A stretch of 64,000 nucleotides of DNA from Salegentibacter mishustinae (lineage in GTDB: Bacteria > Bacteroidota > Bacteroidia > Flavobacteriales > Flavobacteriaceae), in assembly GCF_002900095.1 (NCBI RefSeq), contig NZ_LLKN01000002.1, forward strand, positions 1,426,001 to 1,490,000. The letters run 5' to 3'. Position numbers and translations under genes: made by a program. The notes beneath the pieces were generated by a model. That model was not told the origin of the DNA. It made no database searches and saw nothing but the letters and a program-made list of their open reading frames with translations. Positions 25,541 to 34,164 of this stretch are shown one piece after another; position 1 is the first letter of the stretch, and the number at the start of each line of letters is the position of its first letter.

Positions 25541-28516
25541 ATGCACACTCTTTTTCTCAGGCTTTATTATTTTTTCCGAAAACAGAAAGCAGTTGGTTTT
25601 TTGTTGCTTGCACTGTTTGTAGTTACCGGTGGATATTTTGCTACTAAAATTCAGTTAGAAGAAGATGTCACCAAACTGATTCCAACTGGAGAGAAACAGG
25701 ATGTTTTGAGGAAAGTTCTGGATCATACCGAGTTTTCAGATAAACTCATTATCGCTATTTCTTCAGAAGAAAAAGATCCCGAAGCACTTACCCAATATGC
25801 AAATCAATTAACCGATTCCCTTCATAGCAAAATACCGGAATATTTTACTAAAATTCAGGGGAAAGTACCTGAAGAAGGAATTCTGGAAGTTTACGATTTT
25901 GTGTACCAAAACTTACCTTTATTTCTAAATGAAAGAGATTACACTGAAATAGAGCAGCGGCTTACAGTTGATAGCATCCAAAATCGCCTGGAGAAATCGT
26001 ATAAAAACCTGGTTTCTCCCACCGGCTTTGTTACAAAGCAATTCATTTTTAAAGATCCTCTTTCTATAACCAATCTGGGCTTACAGAAGCTTCGGGAATT
26101 ACAGGTTGATGATAACTTTCAGATCTATAACAACTATTTAATCTCTAAAGATGAACAACATTTACTATTGTTCATCACGCCTAAGTATTCCTCTTCAGAA
26201 ACTAAAAACAATGAGATTTTTATCAATGAATTGGAGCAAATTGTTTCGGGTTTAAATCAAAATTCAAAGGTTACTGCACAGTATTTTGGCGGGGTTTTAT
26301 ATGCAATTGCAAATGCAAATCAGATTAAAAAGGATATTCAAATAACCTTAAGTATTGCTTTTAGTATTCTGTTTATTTTACTAATCTTCTTTTACCGAAA
26401 GTTCTACGTTCCTCTATTGCTTTTTATTCCAAGTGTTTTCGGCGCTTTAATGGCAATTAGCATTTTATATATTACAAAATCTTCGGTTTCAGCTATTTCT
26501 TTGGGAATTGGTGCTATTCTCTTAGGCATTAGTCTGGATTACGCTCTGCATATTCTTACTCATTTCAGGAATAATGCTAATGTAGAATCGCTGTATAAGG
26601 ATGTGGTCAAACCTATTTTAATGAGCAGTTTTACCACGGCCATCGCTTTTTTATGCCTTTTATTTCTCAAAAGTGAAGCTCTAAACGATTTGGGAATTTT
26701 TGCTGCTGTTAGTGTTACGACTGCTTCAGTTTTTGCACTAATTTTAATTCCGCAGTTTTATAGAGCACCAAAAGATTCCAAAACAATAAAATCTAATTGG
26801 TTAGATAAAATTGCTGCAAAACGGTTTTATCAGAATAAGATTCTTGTTGGTGGAGTGATCTTACTATTTATAGGCGGGATTTTCTTTTTCAATTCAGTTA
26901 AATTCAATGAAGATCTTTCTCAGCTTAATTATGAACCTGAACATATAAAACAAGCTGAGGAAAATATTAAGAATATCTCCGGAAAAGCCGCCAACACTAC
27001 TTACGTGGTTTCCTACGGAAAAGATATTGAAGAAGCCCTCGAGCAAAACAACGAGTTATACCAGGAATTACGGCTATTGAAGAATGAAAATAAGGTTAAA
27101 AGCTTTAGTAGCATTGGTGGAGTAGTGCTTTCTACCCAAACCCAGAATAAAAAAATCGAAAATTGGGAAGATTTCTGGACCCAATCTAAAAAGGAAATTC
27201 TAAAAGAAAATCTGCTAGAGGAATCGGCTAAGCTTGGTTTTAAGGAAAAAAGTTTTACCCGATTTTATGAGCAATTAAACAAAGATTTCAGCGGAATTTT
27301 CCTTGACGATTATCGCAATGTTAATACCCTTTATTTAGATGATTTTATAAATAGAAGTCCGGGGTTTGCTACCGTAACCAGTACCGTTAATTTTGACGAA
27401 GTGCAACCTGATGTATTAAAGAAGCTGGAAAAAGATAAAAACATTATTGCAATAGATAGAAAACAAATGAACCAGGACTTTCTTGGGAATTTAAAAAACG
27501 AATTTAACCGACTTATCTTATTTTCAGTCCTTGCGGTTTTCTTTGTTTTATTGTTGTTCTACCGTAGGTTATTGCTAAGTCTACTTACGCTTTTACCTAT
27601 TGCTATCACCTGGATTATTGCGCTGGGGATTATGGCAATTTTCAGCATCCAATTTAATGTTCTTAATATTATTATTTCCACCTTTATTTTTGGCCTGGGC
27701 TTAGATTACAGCATTTTTATTACCAATGCCTGCCTTAAGGAATACGAGATCGGTAAACCGGCTTTAAAAACCTATCAAGCCTCTATTTTATTATCGGTTT
27801 TAACTACTTTACTGGGAATTGGTGCGCTTGTTTTCGCCAAACATCCCGCGTTACAATCGGTTTCCATAGTTTCAGTTATTGGGGTGCTAACAGCGATGAT
27901 CGTAGCATTCGTACTACAAACAAAAATCTTCCAGATCTTGTTCTTTAATAGCAAAAGAAATGGAAAGCCAGCTTTCAGTTTCATTTCTTTTTTTAAAAGA
28001 AAAGGGGTAAAAGAAAAACTATATTTCCAGCAGAAAGTTTTATCAAATTATCGATATAAATCTGTTTATAAAAAAGCAAAAAAGGAATTTTCCAGTGACA
28101 GGGAACGGTTTCTAGTAATTTCTAGATTTATAGAACCAAATGAAAAAGTGTTTTTACAGAACACCTATTTAGGACTTTTACCGGTGTTCTTATTTCTGAA
28201 AAATCAAAATGCTCATTTTACGGTTTTTGATCCCAATGAAGAAAATTTAGAGATTTCAAAAAATACTTTCAGCGCCAATTCTGAAAATTTGCAATTTCAG
28301 AAAGAATTTCCATTAGAATTTAATGATATTTCCGTACTTATAATTGCTAAAAAGCCGGAAGCAACAATTGCTGAAAGCCTAAAAGATGCCATAAAGAAAA
28401 ATGCTGATAAAGTAATTATTTTAACTTCGGAGTACGAGAGCAGGTGGTTAATAGACGATAACTTTGAAATCGCTTATCGTCAAAATGATATCCTGGTTTT
28501 AAAAAGAATGGATTAA
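25541..28516 (+). CDS. MMPL/RND-family exporter with extra C-terminal cytosolic domain
   Basis: 991 residues: one N-terminal helix, a periplasmic domain, five helices (about 268-410), a second helix (about 435-452), a second periplasmic domain and a second helix bundle (about 655-805). This is the duplicated MMPL/RND plan used for lipid export, and such exporters accompany aryl-polyene loci. After the last helix about 175 residues remain, with alternating strands and helices (HFTVFDPNEENLEIS, DISVLIIAKKP, KVIILTSEYE) that recall a Rossmann/methyltransferase-like fold without a clear SAM-binding glycine motif. That tail is unusual for MMPL proteins. Confidence 0.82.
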   Translation: MHTLFLRLYYFFRKQKAVGFLLLALFVVTGGYFATKIQLEEDVTKLIPTGEKQDVLRKVLDHTEFSDKLIIAISSEEKDPEALTQYANQLTDSLHSKIPEYFTKIQGKVPEEGILEVYDFVYQNLPLFLNERDYTEIEQRLTVDSIQNRLEKSYKNLVSPTGFVTKQFIFKDPLSITNLGLQKLRELQVDDNFQIYNNYLISKDEQHLLLFITPKYSSSETKNNEIFINELEQIVSGLNQNSKVTAQYFGGVLYAIANANQIKKDIQITLSIAFSILFILLIFFYRKFYVPLLLFIPSVFGALMAISILYITKSSVSAISLGIGAILLGISLDYALHILTHFRNNANVESLYKDVVKPILMSSFTTAIAFLCLLFLKSEALNDLGIFAAVSVTTASVFALILIPQFYRAPKDSKTIKSNWLDKIAAKRFYQNKILVGGVILLFIGGIFFFNSVKFNEDLSQLNYEPEHIKQAEENIKNISGKAANTTYVVSYGKDIEEALEQNNELYQELRLLKNENKVKSFSSIGGVVLSTQTQNKKIENWEDFWTQSKKEILKENLLEESAKLGFKEKSFTRFYEQLNKDFSGIFLDDYRNVNTLYLDDFINRSPGFATVTSTVNFDEVQPDVLKKLEKDKNIIAIDRKQMNQDFLGNLKNEFNRLILFSVLAVFFVLLLFYRRLLLSLLTLLPIAITWIIALGIMAIFSIQFNVLNIIISTFIFGLGLDYSIFITNACLKEYEIGKPALKTYQASILLSVLTTLLGIGALVFAKHPALQSVSIVSVIGVLTAMIVAFVLQTKIFQILFFNSKRNGKPAFSFISFFKRKGVKEKLYFQQKVLSNYRYKSVYKKAKKEFSSDRERFLVISRFIEPNEKVFLQNTYLGLLPVFLFLKNQNAHFTVFDPNEENLEISKNTFSANSENLQFQKEFPLEFNDISVLIIAKKPEATIAESLKDAIKKNADKVIILTSEYESRWLIDDNFEIAYRQNDILVLKRMD

Positions 28517-30187
28517 GTGAAATTATTTTTTATAAAAATATCAGTTTTTATTGGAGTCCTATTTCTCCTAAATTCCTGTGGAATAAAGCGCTCTATGCAG
28601 GATCGTCCCGATATTTCCGGAATAGAAGATATAGATACTACTAGAACTAAGCTCAGTGATACTCATTTTAAGATTGGCAAAAATTCATTGTATAAAAATA
28701 AATATGGCATTTGGGAATTATATATTGAAGGAGATGCCTTGGAGCGCGGTGTAATAAGCGGAAGCTTAACCCGGGAGTTGATGCACAAGCAGGAAACTGC
28801 TTTTATGGATAAGATCTATGAACTCGTTCCCGGCACCGGATACCGTAACTTTCTTAAAAAAACCGTGGCCTGGTTTAACCGTAAAATGTATTTGCACGTA
28901 CCGGAAGAGTATAAGCAGGAAATTTACGGCACTTCACTATTTGGATTAGAAAAGTATAATGAATTCGCTCCGGCATACGTTAGAATGCTTTATTTTCATG
29001 GAGCACACGATATTGGTCACGCCTTGCAGGATCTAATGCTGGTGGGTTGTACTTCTTTTGCTGCCTGGGATGATAAAACAGAAGATGGGCAATTACTATT
29101 GGGCAGGAACTTCGATTTTTATGCGGGCGATGAGTTTGCTGAAGAAAAAATTGCAGCCTTCGTAAATCCCGATAAAGGGCATAAGTTTATGATGTACACC
29201 TGGGCCGGGATGATTGGTTCGGTGAGCGGTTTAAATGAAAAGGGCATCAGCGTAACCATAAATGCCGGAAAAAGTAAAATCCCAATACAGGCGAAAACTC
29301 CAATTAGTTTGGTTGCACGTGAGATCTTGCAATATGCCTCTTCAACTGCAGAAGCTATAGAGATCGCTAAGAAGCGTGAAGTTTTTGTTTCGGAATCTAT
29401 TATGGTCGGTAGCGCTTCAGAGAGCAAAGCGATCTTAATTGAAGTGGCGCCCGGGAATTTTGGAGTTTTTGAAGTTGAAAATTCTAATAAATTAATTTGC
29501 AGCAACCATTTTCAAAGTGAAGCTTATGCGGAAGATCACCGAAACTTAAAGGCCATTGAGGAAAGTCATACCCAATATAGATTTGATAAAATGCAGGAAT
29601 TGCTTTCTGAGAAAGAGAAATTAAATCCGAAAAAAGCTGCTGAAATATTAAGGAACAAAGCGGGATTAAAAGGTGCTAAGCTGGGGATGGGAAATGAAAT
29701 GGCGATAAATCAACTGCTTGCTCACCACGGCATTATTTTTAAACCTGAAGAAAGAAAAGTTTGGGTGTCAGCAAATCCTTATCAACTTGGTGCTTTTGTA
29801 GCTTACGACCTGGATACTGCATTTAAAAAGTTTGAAGCCGGAAATGTTTCGGGGAGTGTTTTGCAAGCTCAGGAAACCATTGCTGAAGATCCTTTTGTAA
29901 ATACTGAAGCTCATAAAGATTACGAGAATTACCGAAAATTAAGTGCTGAGATTACTGAAGCACTTTCTAAAGAAAAGAAGGTTTCAGAAGAAAAAATTAA
30001 GCGATTAAAGTATTTAAATCCTTATTTCTGGGAAGTTTATAAAATTGCCGGCGATTACTATTTTCAGCAAAAAGAGTTTAAAAAAGCGGTGATCAATTAT
30101 AAGCAGGCAAAAAGGAGGGAAGTGACCACTTTACCAGACGAGCAATACTTAGAAAAAATGATTAAAAAATCTTACCGCAAAATCTAA
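28517..30187 (+). CDS. C45-type autoproteolytic acyltransferase/hydrolase lipoprotein
   Basis: 556 residues starting at GTG. A lipobox LLNSC (Cys21) predicts a lipoprotein. The central domain has LVGCTSFAAW with Cys178 as the likely N-terminal nucleophile after self-cleavage, then LLGRNFDFY and a GLNEKGISVTINAG block, as in peptidase C45/penicillin acyltransferase-like Ntn hydrolases. A helical, TPR-like tail follows (about 480-556). In this locus it could form or cleave an amide or ester bond on the pigment in the periplasm; the substrate is unknown. Confidence 0.75.
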   Translation: MKLFFIKISVFIGVLFLLNSCGIKRSMQDRPDISGIEDIDTTRTKLSDTHFKIGKNSLYKNKYGIWELYIEGDALERGVISGSLTRELMHKQETAFMDKIYELVPGTGYRNFLKKTVAWFNRKMYLHVPEEYKQEIYGTSLFGLEKYNEFAPAYVRMLYFHGAHDIGHALQDLMLVGCTSFAAWDDKTEDGQLLLGRNFDFYAGDEFAEEKIAAFVNPDKGHKFMMYTWAGMIGSVSGLNEKGISVTINAGKSKIPIQAKTPISLVAREILQYASSTAEAIEIAKKREVFVSESIMVGSASESKAILIEVAPGNFGVFEVENSNKLICSNHFQSEAYAEDHRNLKAIEESHTQYRFDKMQELLSEKEKLNPKKAAEILRNKAGLKGAKLGMGNEMAINQLLAHHGIIFKPEERKVWVSANPYQLGAFVAYDLDTAFKKFEAGNVSGSVLQAQETIAEDPFVNTEAHKDYENYRKLSAEITEALSKEKKVSEEKIKRLKYLNPYFWEVYKIAGDYYFQQKEFKKAVINYKQAKRREVTTLPDEQYLEKMIKKSYRKI

Positions 30188-30188
30188 A

Positions 30189-31445
30189 ATGACAAATTAC
30201 CTTGATATAAATAAGAATGAGGAATTGCTGAAAAAACAGCTAAATTATGCTTTGGCGAATTCACCATTTTATAAAAAGCGTTTTGCAGATTGTAAAATTG
30301 ATATTGACGCAATTCAGTCTCATGAAGAATTCAGAAAGATCCCGATTACTACTAAAGAGGATTTGCAGAATTATAACGAGGAATTTATTGCGGTTAGAAA
30401 GGATGAAATTATAGATTATGTAACTACTTCAGGGACGTTAGGGAATCCGGTTAGTTTTGCCTTAAATGACACCGACTTGGATCGGCTGGCAGAAAATGAA
30501 CGACTGTCTTTTGAAATGGTAGGAGTCAGGAAGTCTAGCGTGGTGCAACTTACTACGACTTTGGATCGCAGGTTTATGGCCGGGATGGCTTACTTCCTGG
30601 GATTACGAAAACTGGGCGCTGGGATTGTAAGAACCGGAAGCGGCTTACCCGGTTTACAGTGGGAATCTATACAGCGATTTCAACCTGATTTTTTGGTTGC
30701 AGTTCCTTCATTTCTGCTGAAAATGATCGATTTTGCTATTGAAAACGGAATCGATTATAAAAACTCTTCCATTAAAACTGCCGTTTGTATTGGGGAACCT
30801 TTGCGAAATCCAGATTTCAGTCTGAATTCTTTAGGACAAAAAATCAAGAATTTATGGGATATAGAATTATTTTCTACCTACGCCAGTACCGAAATGGGAA
30901 CCGCTTTTACCGAGTGTGAATATCATAAGGGCAATCATAGCTTACCCGATTTGATCTTTTCGGAAGTTTTAGATGAAAATCAAAACCCGGTAGAATCCGG
31001 TAAAATTGGGGAATTAGTGGTGACGCCTTTACAAACCCAAACAATGCCGTTAGTGAGATTTGCAACCGGGGATATGGTAAAATTTTACGGCCAAAATTGC
31101 GATTGTGATAGAAAGTCAATGAGAATTAGCACACCTGTTGGGCGTAAAAAGCAAATGATAAAATTGAAAGGAACTACCCTTTATCCGCAGCAAATCATCA
31201 ATTTACTTACGGCTTTTCAATCCCTGAAAATATTTGTTATTGAAGCAAGTTTAAATGAAAATCAAACCGATGAAATCCTGATAAGGATTCCTAATGATTT
31301 TGCTGAAATTAATAAGCTTCAGGAGCATTTGCAAGCGGGACTAAAAGTGAAAGTTAGCTTAAAAAAAACCTCAGTAGAAAAAATTGAACAGCTAAAATTT
31401 CCCAGAGAAAGCAGGAAACCAAAGCTTTTTCACGATTTCAGATAG
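30189..31445 (+). CDS. phenylacetate-CoA-ligase-like adenylate-forming enzyme
   Basis: 418 residues of the PaaK-like AMP-binding family. The phosphate-binding loop TTSGTLGNPVSF, the STYASTEMGTAF block and the TGDMV motif are present, as is a small C-terminal lid domain with GRKKQMIKLKG. It should activate an aromatic acid as adenylate and pass it to CoA or ACP. With the ammonia-lyase at 14052 this gives a two-step route to an aryl starter. It follows the C45 gene by 1 bp and ends the operon. Confidence 0.82.
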   Translation: MTNYLDINKNEELLKKQLNYALANSPFYKKRFADCKIDIDAIQSHEEFRKIPITTKEDLQNYNEEFIAVRKDEIIDYVTTSGTLGNPVSFALNDTDLDRLAENERLSFEMVGVRKSSVVQLTTTLDRRFMAGMAYFLGLRKLGAGIVRTGSGLPGLQWESIQRFQPDFLVAVPSFLLKMIDFAIENGIDYKNSSIKTAVCIGEPLRNPDFSLNSLGQKIKNLWDIELFSTYASTEMGTAFTECEYHKGNHSLPDLIFSEVLDENQNPVESGKIGELVVTPLQTQTMPLVRFATGDMVKFYGQNCDCDRKSMRISTPVGRKKQMIKLKGTTLYPQQIINLLTAFQSLKIFVIEASLNENQTDEILIRIPNDFAEINKLQEHLQAGLKVKVSLKKTSVEKIEQLKFPRESRKPKLFHDFR

Positions 31446-31552
31446 ATGTGAAAACTAATTTTTTAAATGAATGACAGAGTATATTTTGACAATTATTGCT
31501 TATTTATACGCAACCTTTTTGGGTTTAGTACATCTACTTAGAAACAACTATT

Positions 31553-32077
31553 ATGAAAAAATATACTTTAATCCTGCTTAGTTTAATATCAGTTGTAGCA
31601 TGTTCTAAAAATGATGATTCAATTCAACAAGAAATTTTACAAGCCGATAAAGTAATTTTTGGTGGCGTTTATGGTATGTGCGGTGGAGACTGCAGAGATT
31701 TGTATCTAATTAATAGCAAAGGATTATATAAAGATGCTGACAATACTTCGGATGAGTATGGGGATTGGTCAAATACTACTTTTGAAGAGAAAATGAATGA
31801 GGGAAAATTTAATGCAGCTAAGAGGCTTTTTGAGGTACCATCAAGTTTACTGAACCAGGGACAGGATGAATCAGAAGAGCTTATCGTTCAATCCTGGGCT
31901 GATGTAGATTATTACTTATATATTGAAAAGGATGGTAAATCAAAGGAATTAATTCTGGACCATATACATAAAGATGCAAGTCCCGAGATTAAATCTTATT
32001 TTAAGACTTTTCTGGAAAGTTATAAGGAATTAGGAGGATATATGATTGACACTACTAATATTGAACGATACTATTAA
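31553..32077 (+). CDS. small lipoprotein of unknown function
   Basis: 174 residues with a type II signal peptide ending in the lipobox VVAC (Cys17) followed by SKNDD. The mature part is acidic and has a CGGDC cluster near residue 50 and no recognised domain. It stands alone between the pigment operon and the convergent NlpC/P60 gene. Confidence 0.65.
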   Translation: MKKYTLILLSLISVVACSKNDDSIQQEILQADKVIFGGVYGMCGGDCRDLYLINSKGLYKDADNTSDEYGDWSNTTFEEKMNEGKFNAAKRLFEVPSSLLNQGQDESEELIVQSWADVDYYLYIEKDGKSKELILDHIHKDASPEIKSYFKTFLESYKELGGYMIDTTNIERYY

Positions 32078-32099
32078 CCAATATTTCTAAGTAGTAAGC

Positions 32100-32849
32100 T
32101 TAAATAATCTTCTTTATAACCCTTAATTGATGAGTATGTCTTTTTAGTTCAGCATTAAAAATTCCTGAATGATCAATACGATCAATACGAACTTTTCCAT
32201 CTACATGAATAATATAATTATCGTTCATCATAATACCCACGTGATCTATTATTCCTTCTTTATCATCAAAAAAGGCCAGATCTCCAGCTTCACTTTCTTC
32301 AATAAAACTAAGCGGTTCGCCTTGTTTAGCCTGATCAGCTGAATTTCTATTTAATTGGTAGCCGTTTAACTTGTAGACCATTTGTGTAAGTCCGCTGCAA
32401 TCAATTCCCAGCGGCGATTTCCCGCCCCAGGCATACGGACTGTTTAAATAGAGCAGTGCAGTTTTTACAATTTCCATTTTAGGTTTCTCCCCTGTAACTG
32501 AATGTCCTTCAAAATGATGGTTTAATAAACCAGTAGCATTAAGGGACGCGCCAATAGGGATAGTAATAAGATGCCCGTTATGATCGGTCACGAAATCAAA
32601 AAGATCTGCAGAATATTTTGGAGTAGTCTGGTCTAACTGGAAATAAGTTTCTTCCGGTATTTTAAGTAATTGTTTATTTGAGATCCAGGCCTCAAAATTA
32701 TCGAATGCAACACGAATCCTGCTCCATTGAGCACGTTCTTCAAGTATTTTAAAATGTTCTCCATAAAGAACCTGAGAGACCATTTCGCTATTATTAGATG
32801 TGGTTTCACGAAGTGGCACAATGCTTAAGGGGCAAATTCCGTATTGCAT
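32100..32849 (-). CDS. C40 peptidase: SH3-like plus NlpC/P60 domain
   Basis: 249 residues. The first half (about 1-120) holds two SH3b-like modules; the second half is an NlpC/P60 catalytic domain with Cys151 in LGIDCSGLTQM, His in DHVGIMM and a third polar residue near IIHVDGKV. It should cleave cell-wall peptides. No signal peptide is evident, as in the cytosolic or non-classically placed members of this family. It lies 18 bp downstream of the thiolase gene and is probably transcribed with it. Confidence 0.85.
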   Translation of the reverse strand: MQYGICPLSIVPLRETTSNNSEMVSQVLYGEHFKILEERAQWSRIRVAFDNFEAWISNKQLLKIPEETYFQLDQTTPKYSADLFDFVTDHNGHLITIPIGASLNATGLLNHHFEGHSVTGEKPKMEIVKTALLYLNSPYAWGGKSPLGIDCSGLTQMVYKLNGYQLNRNSADQAKQGEPLSFIEESEAGDLAFFDDKEGIIDHVGIMMNDNYIIHVDGKVRIDRIDHSGIFNAELKRHTHQLRVIKKII

Positions 32850-32867
32850 TCAATAAAAAATATAAAA

Positions 32868-34052
32868 TTAAGAGTTTCGCTCTATTACCATTGCAGATGC
32901 ACCGCCACCGCCATTACAAATTGCGGCCGCACCTAATTTAGCATTATTTTGCTGCAATACATTTAGTAAAGTAATTAGAATTCTTACTCCGCTACAACCC
33001 AGTGGGTGACCAAGAGAAACAGCACCACCATGAACATTGGTAATCTCGTCGCTAATTCCCAAAATCTTCATATTAGCCAGTCCAACTACAGAAAAAGCTT
33101 CGTTGAATTCAAAGAAATCTATTTCATCTTGAGCAACACCTGCATTTTTAAGCGCTAAAGGTAAAGCTTTGGCTGGAGCAGTAGTAAACCATTTTGGTTC
33201 TTGTGCGGCATCAGCAAAACCTTTAATGCTGGCCAGGATTTCTACACCTAATTCTTCAGCTTTGGCACGGCTCATTAAAACCACGGCACCAGCGCCATCG
33301 TTAATTGTAGAAGCATTTGCAGCAGTTACCGTTCCGTCTTTACTAAACGCGGGACGAAGTGAGGTTATTTTATCCATTCTCACATTCTTGAATTCCTCGT
33401 CTTCTTTTACCACTAAAGGATCTCCTTTTCGCTGTGGCACTTCAACCGGTACCACTTCATTATCAAATTTTCCATCGGCCCAGGCTTGAGCAGAACGTTC
33501 GTAAGATTTAATGGCAAATGCATCCTGATCTTCCCTGGAGAATTGATGTTCGGTAGCACAAAGATCGGCGCAAACACCCATTGCATTATGGTCGTAAGCA
33601 TCTACCAAACCATCCTTTTGCATTCCATCTTCCATTTTTGCAGGTCCAAATTTTTGACCTTTTCTATGGTATAAATAATGCGGAATTAAACTCATATTTT
33701 CCATTCCGCCGGCCACAACAATAGAAGTTTGTCCCAGCATAATAGATTGAGCGCCCTGCATTACGGCTTTCATCCCGCTGGCGCATACTTTATTTACAGT
33801 TGTACATGGAACGGTATCTGGAATCCCGGCTTTTAAAGCGGCTTGTCTTGCAGGTGCCTGGCCAACACCGGCCTGCACTACATTTCCCATTAAGACTTCC
33901 TGTACAAGTTCAGGTTTTAAATTAATTTTATTTAGAGCTCCTTTGATGGCAACAGCACCAAGATCGGTAGCTTCTACGGTAGATAAGCTACCCAAGAAAC
34001 TTCCAATTGGAGTCCTTGCGGCGCTTACAATTACAACTTCGTTATTCATCAT
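32868..34052 (-). CDS. acetyl-CoA C-acetyltransferase (thiolase)
   Basis: 394 residues with all thiolase landmarks: nucleophile Cys90 in NKVCASGMKAV, NEAFSVV, GHPLGCSG and the C-terminal CNGGGG with the second catalytic Cys. It interconverts two acetyl-CoA and acetoacetyl-CoA, or acts in fatty-acid breakdown. It is divergent from the PgpH-type gene. Confidence 0.92.
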   Translation of the reverse strand: MMNNEVVIVSAARTPIGSFLGSLSTVEATDLGAVAIKGALNKINLKPELVQEVLMGNVVQAGVGQAPARQAALKAGIPDTVPCTTVNKVCASGMKAVMQGAQSIMLGQTSIVVAGGMENMSLIPHYLYHRKGQKFGPAKMEDGMQKDGLVDAYDHNAMGVCADLCATEHQFSREDQDAFAIKSYERSAQAWADGKFDNEVVPVEVPQRKGDPLVVKEDEEFKNVRMDKITSLRPAFSKDGTVTAANASTINDGAGAVVLMSRAKAEELGVEILASIKGFADAAQEPKWFTTAPAKALPLALKNAGVAQDEIDFFEFNEAFSVVGLANMKILGISDEITNVHGGAVSLGHPLGCSGVRILITLLNVLQQNNAKLGAAAICNGGGGASAMVIERNS

Positions 34053-34138
34053 TTATGTTTTAGTTATTTCTTCTTTTGCGAATTTAGTGATTTTATAAGG
34101 AACTTAACAAGAGTGCTCCTTTGGCCGCTATTTTTTAG

Positions 34139-34146
34139 TACATTTG
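34139..34146 (+). promoter_or_regulatory. -7 element for the PgpH-type gene
   Basis: TACATTTG matches TAnnTTTG. It overlaps the in-frame TTG at 34144, so that codon would precede the transcription start. This favours ATG 34165 as the true start. A weak TTTG lies about 15 bp upstream. Confidence 0.4.
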
Positions 34147-34164
34147 AGCAATAGCACGATTTAT

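Noticed and set aside
12694-31445. darA/darB dialkylresorcinol genes inside the pigment locus
   Set aside because: Each synthase-like gene was checked; they are KS, KS-like, KS and CLF types of the polyene pathway, and none has the DarB or DarA layout.
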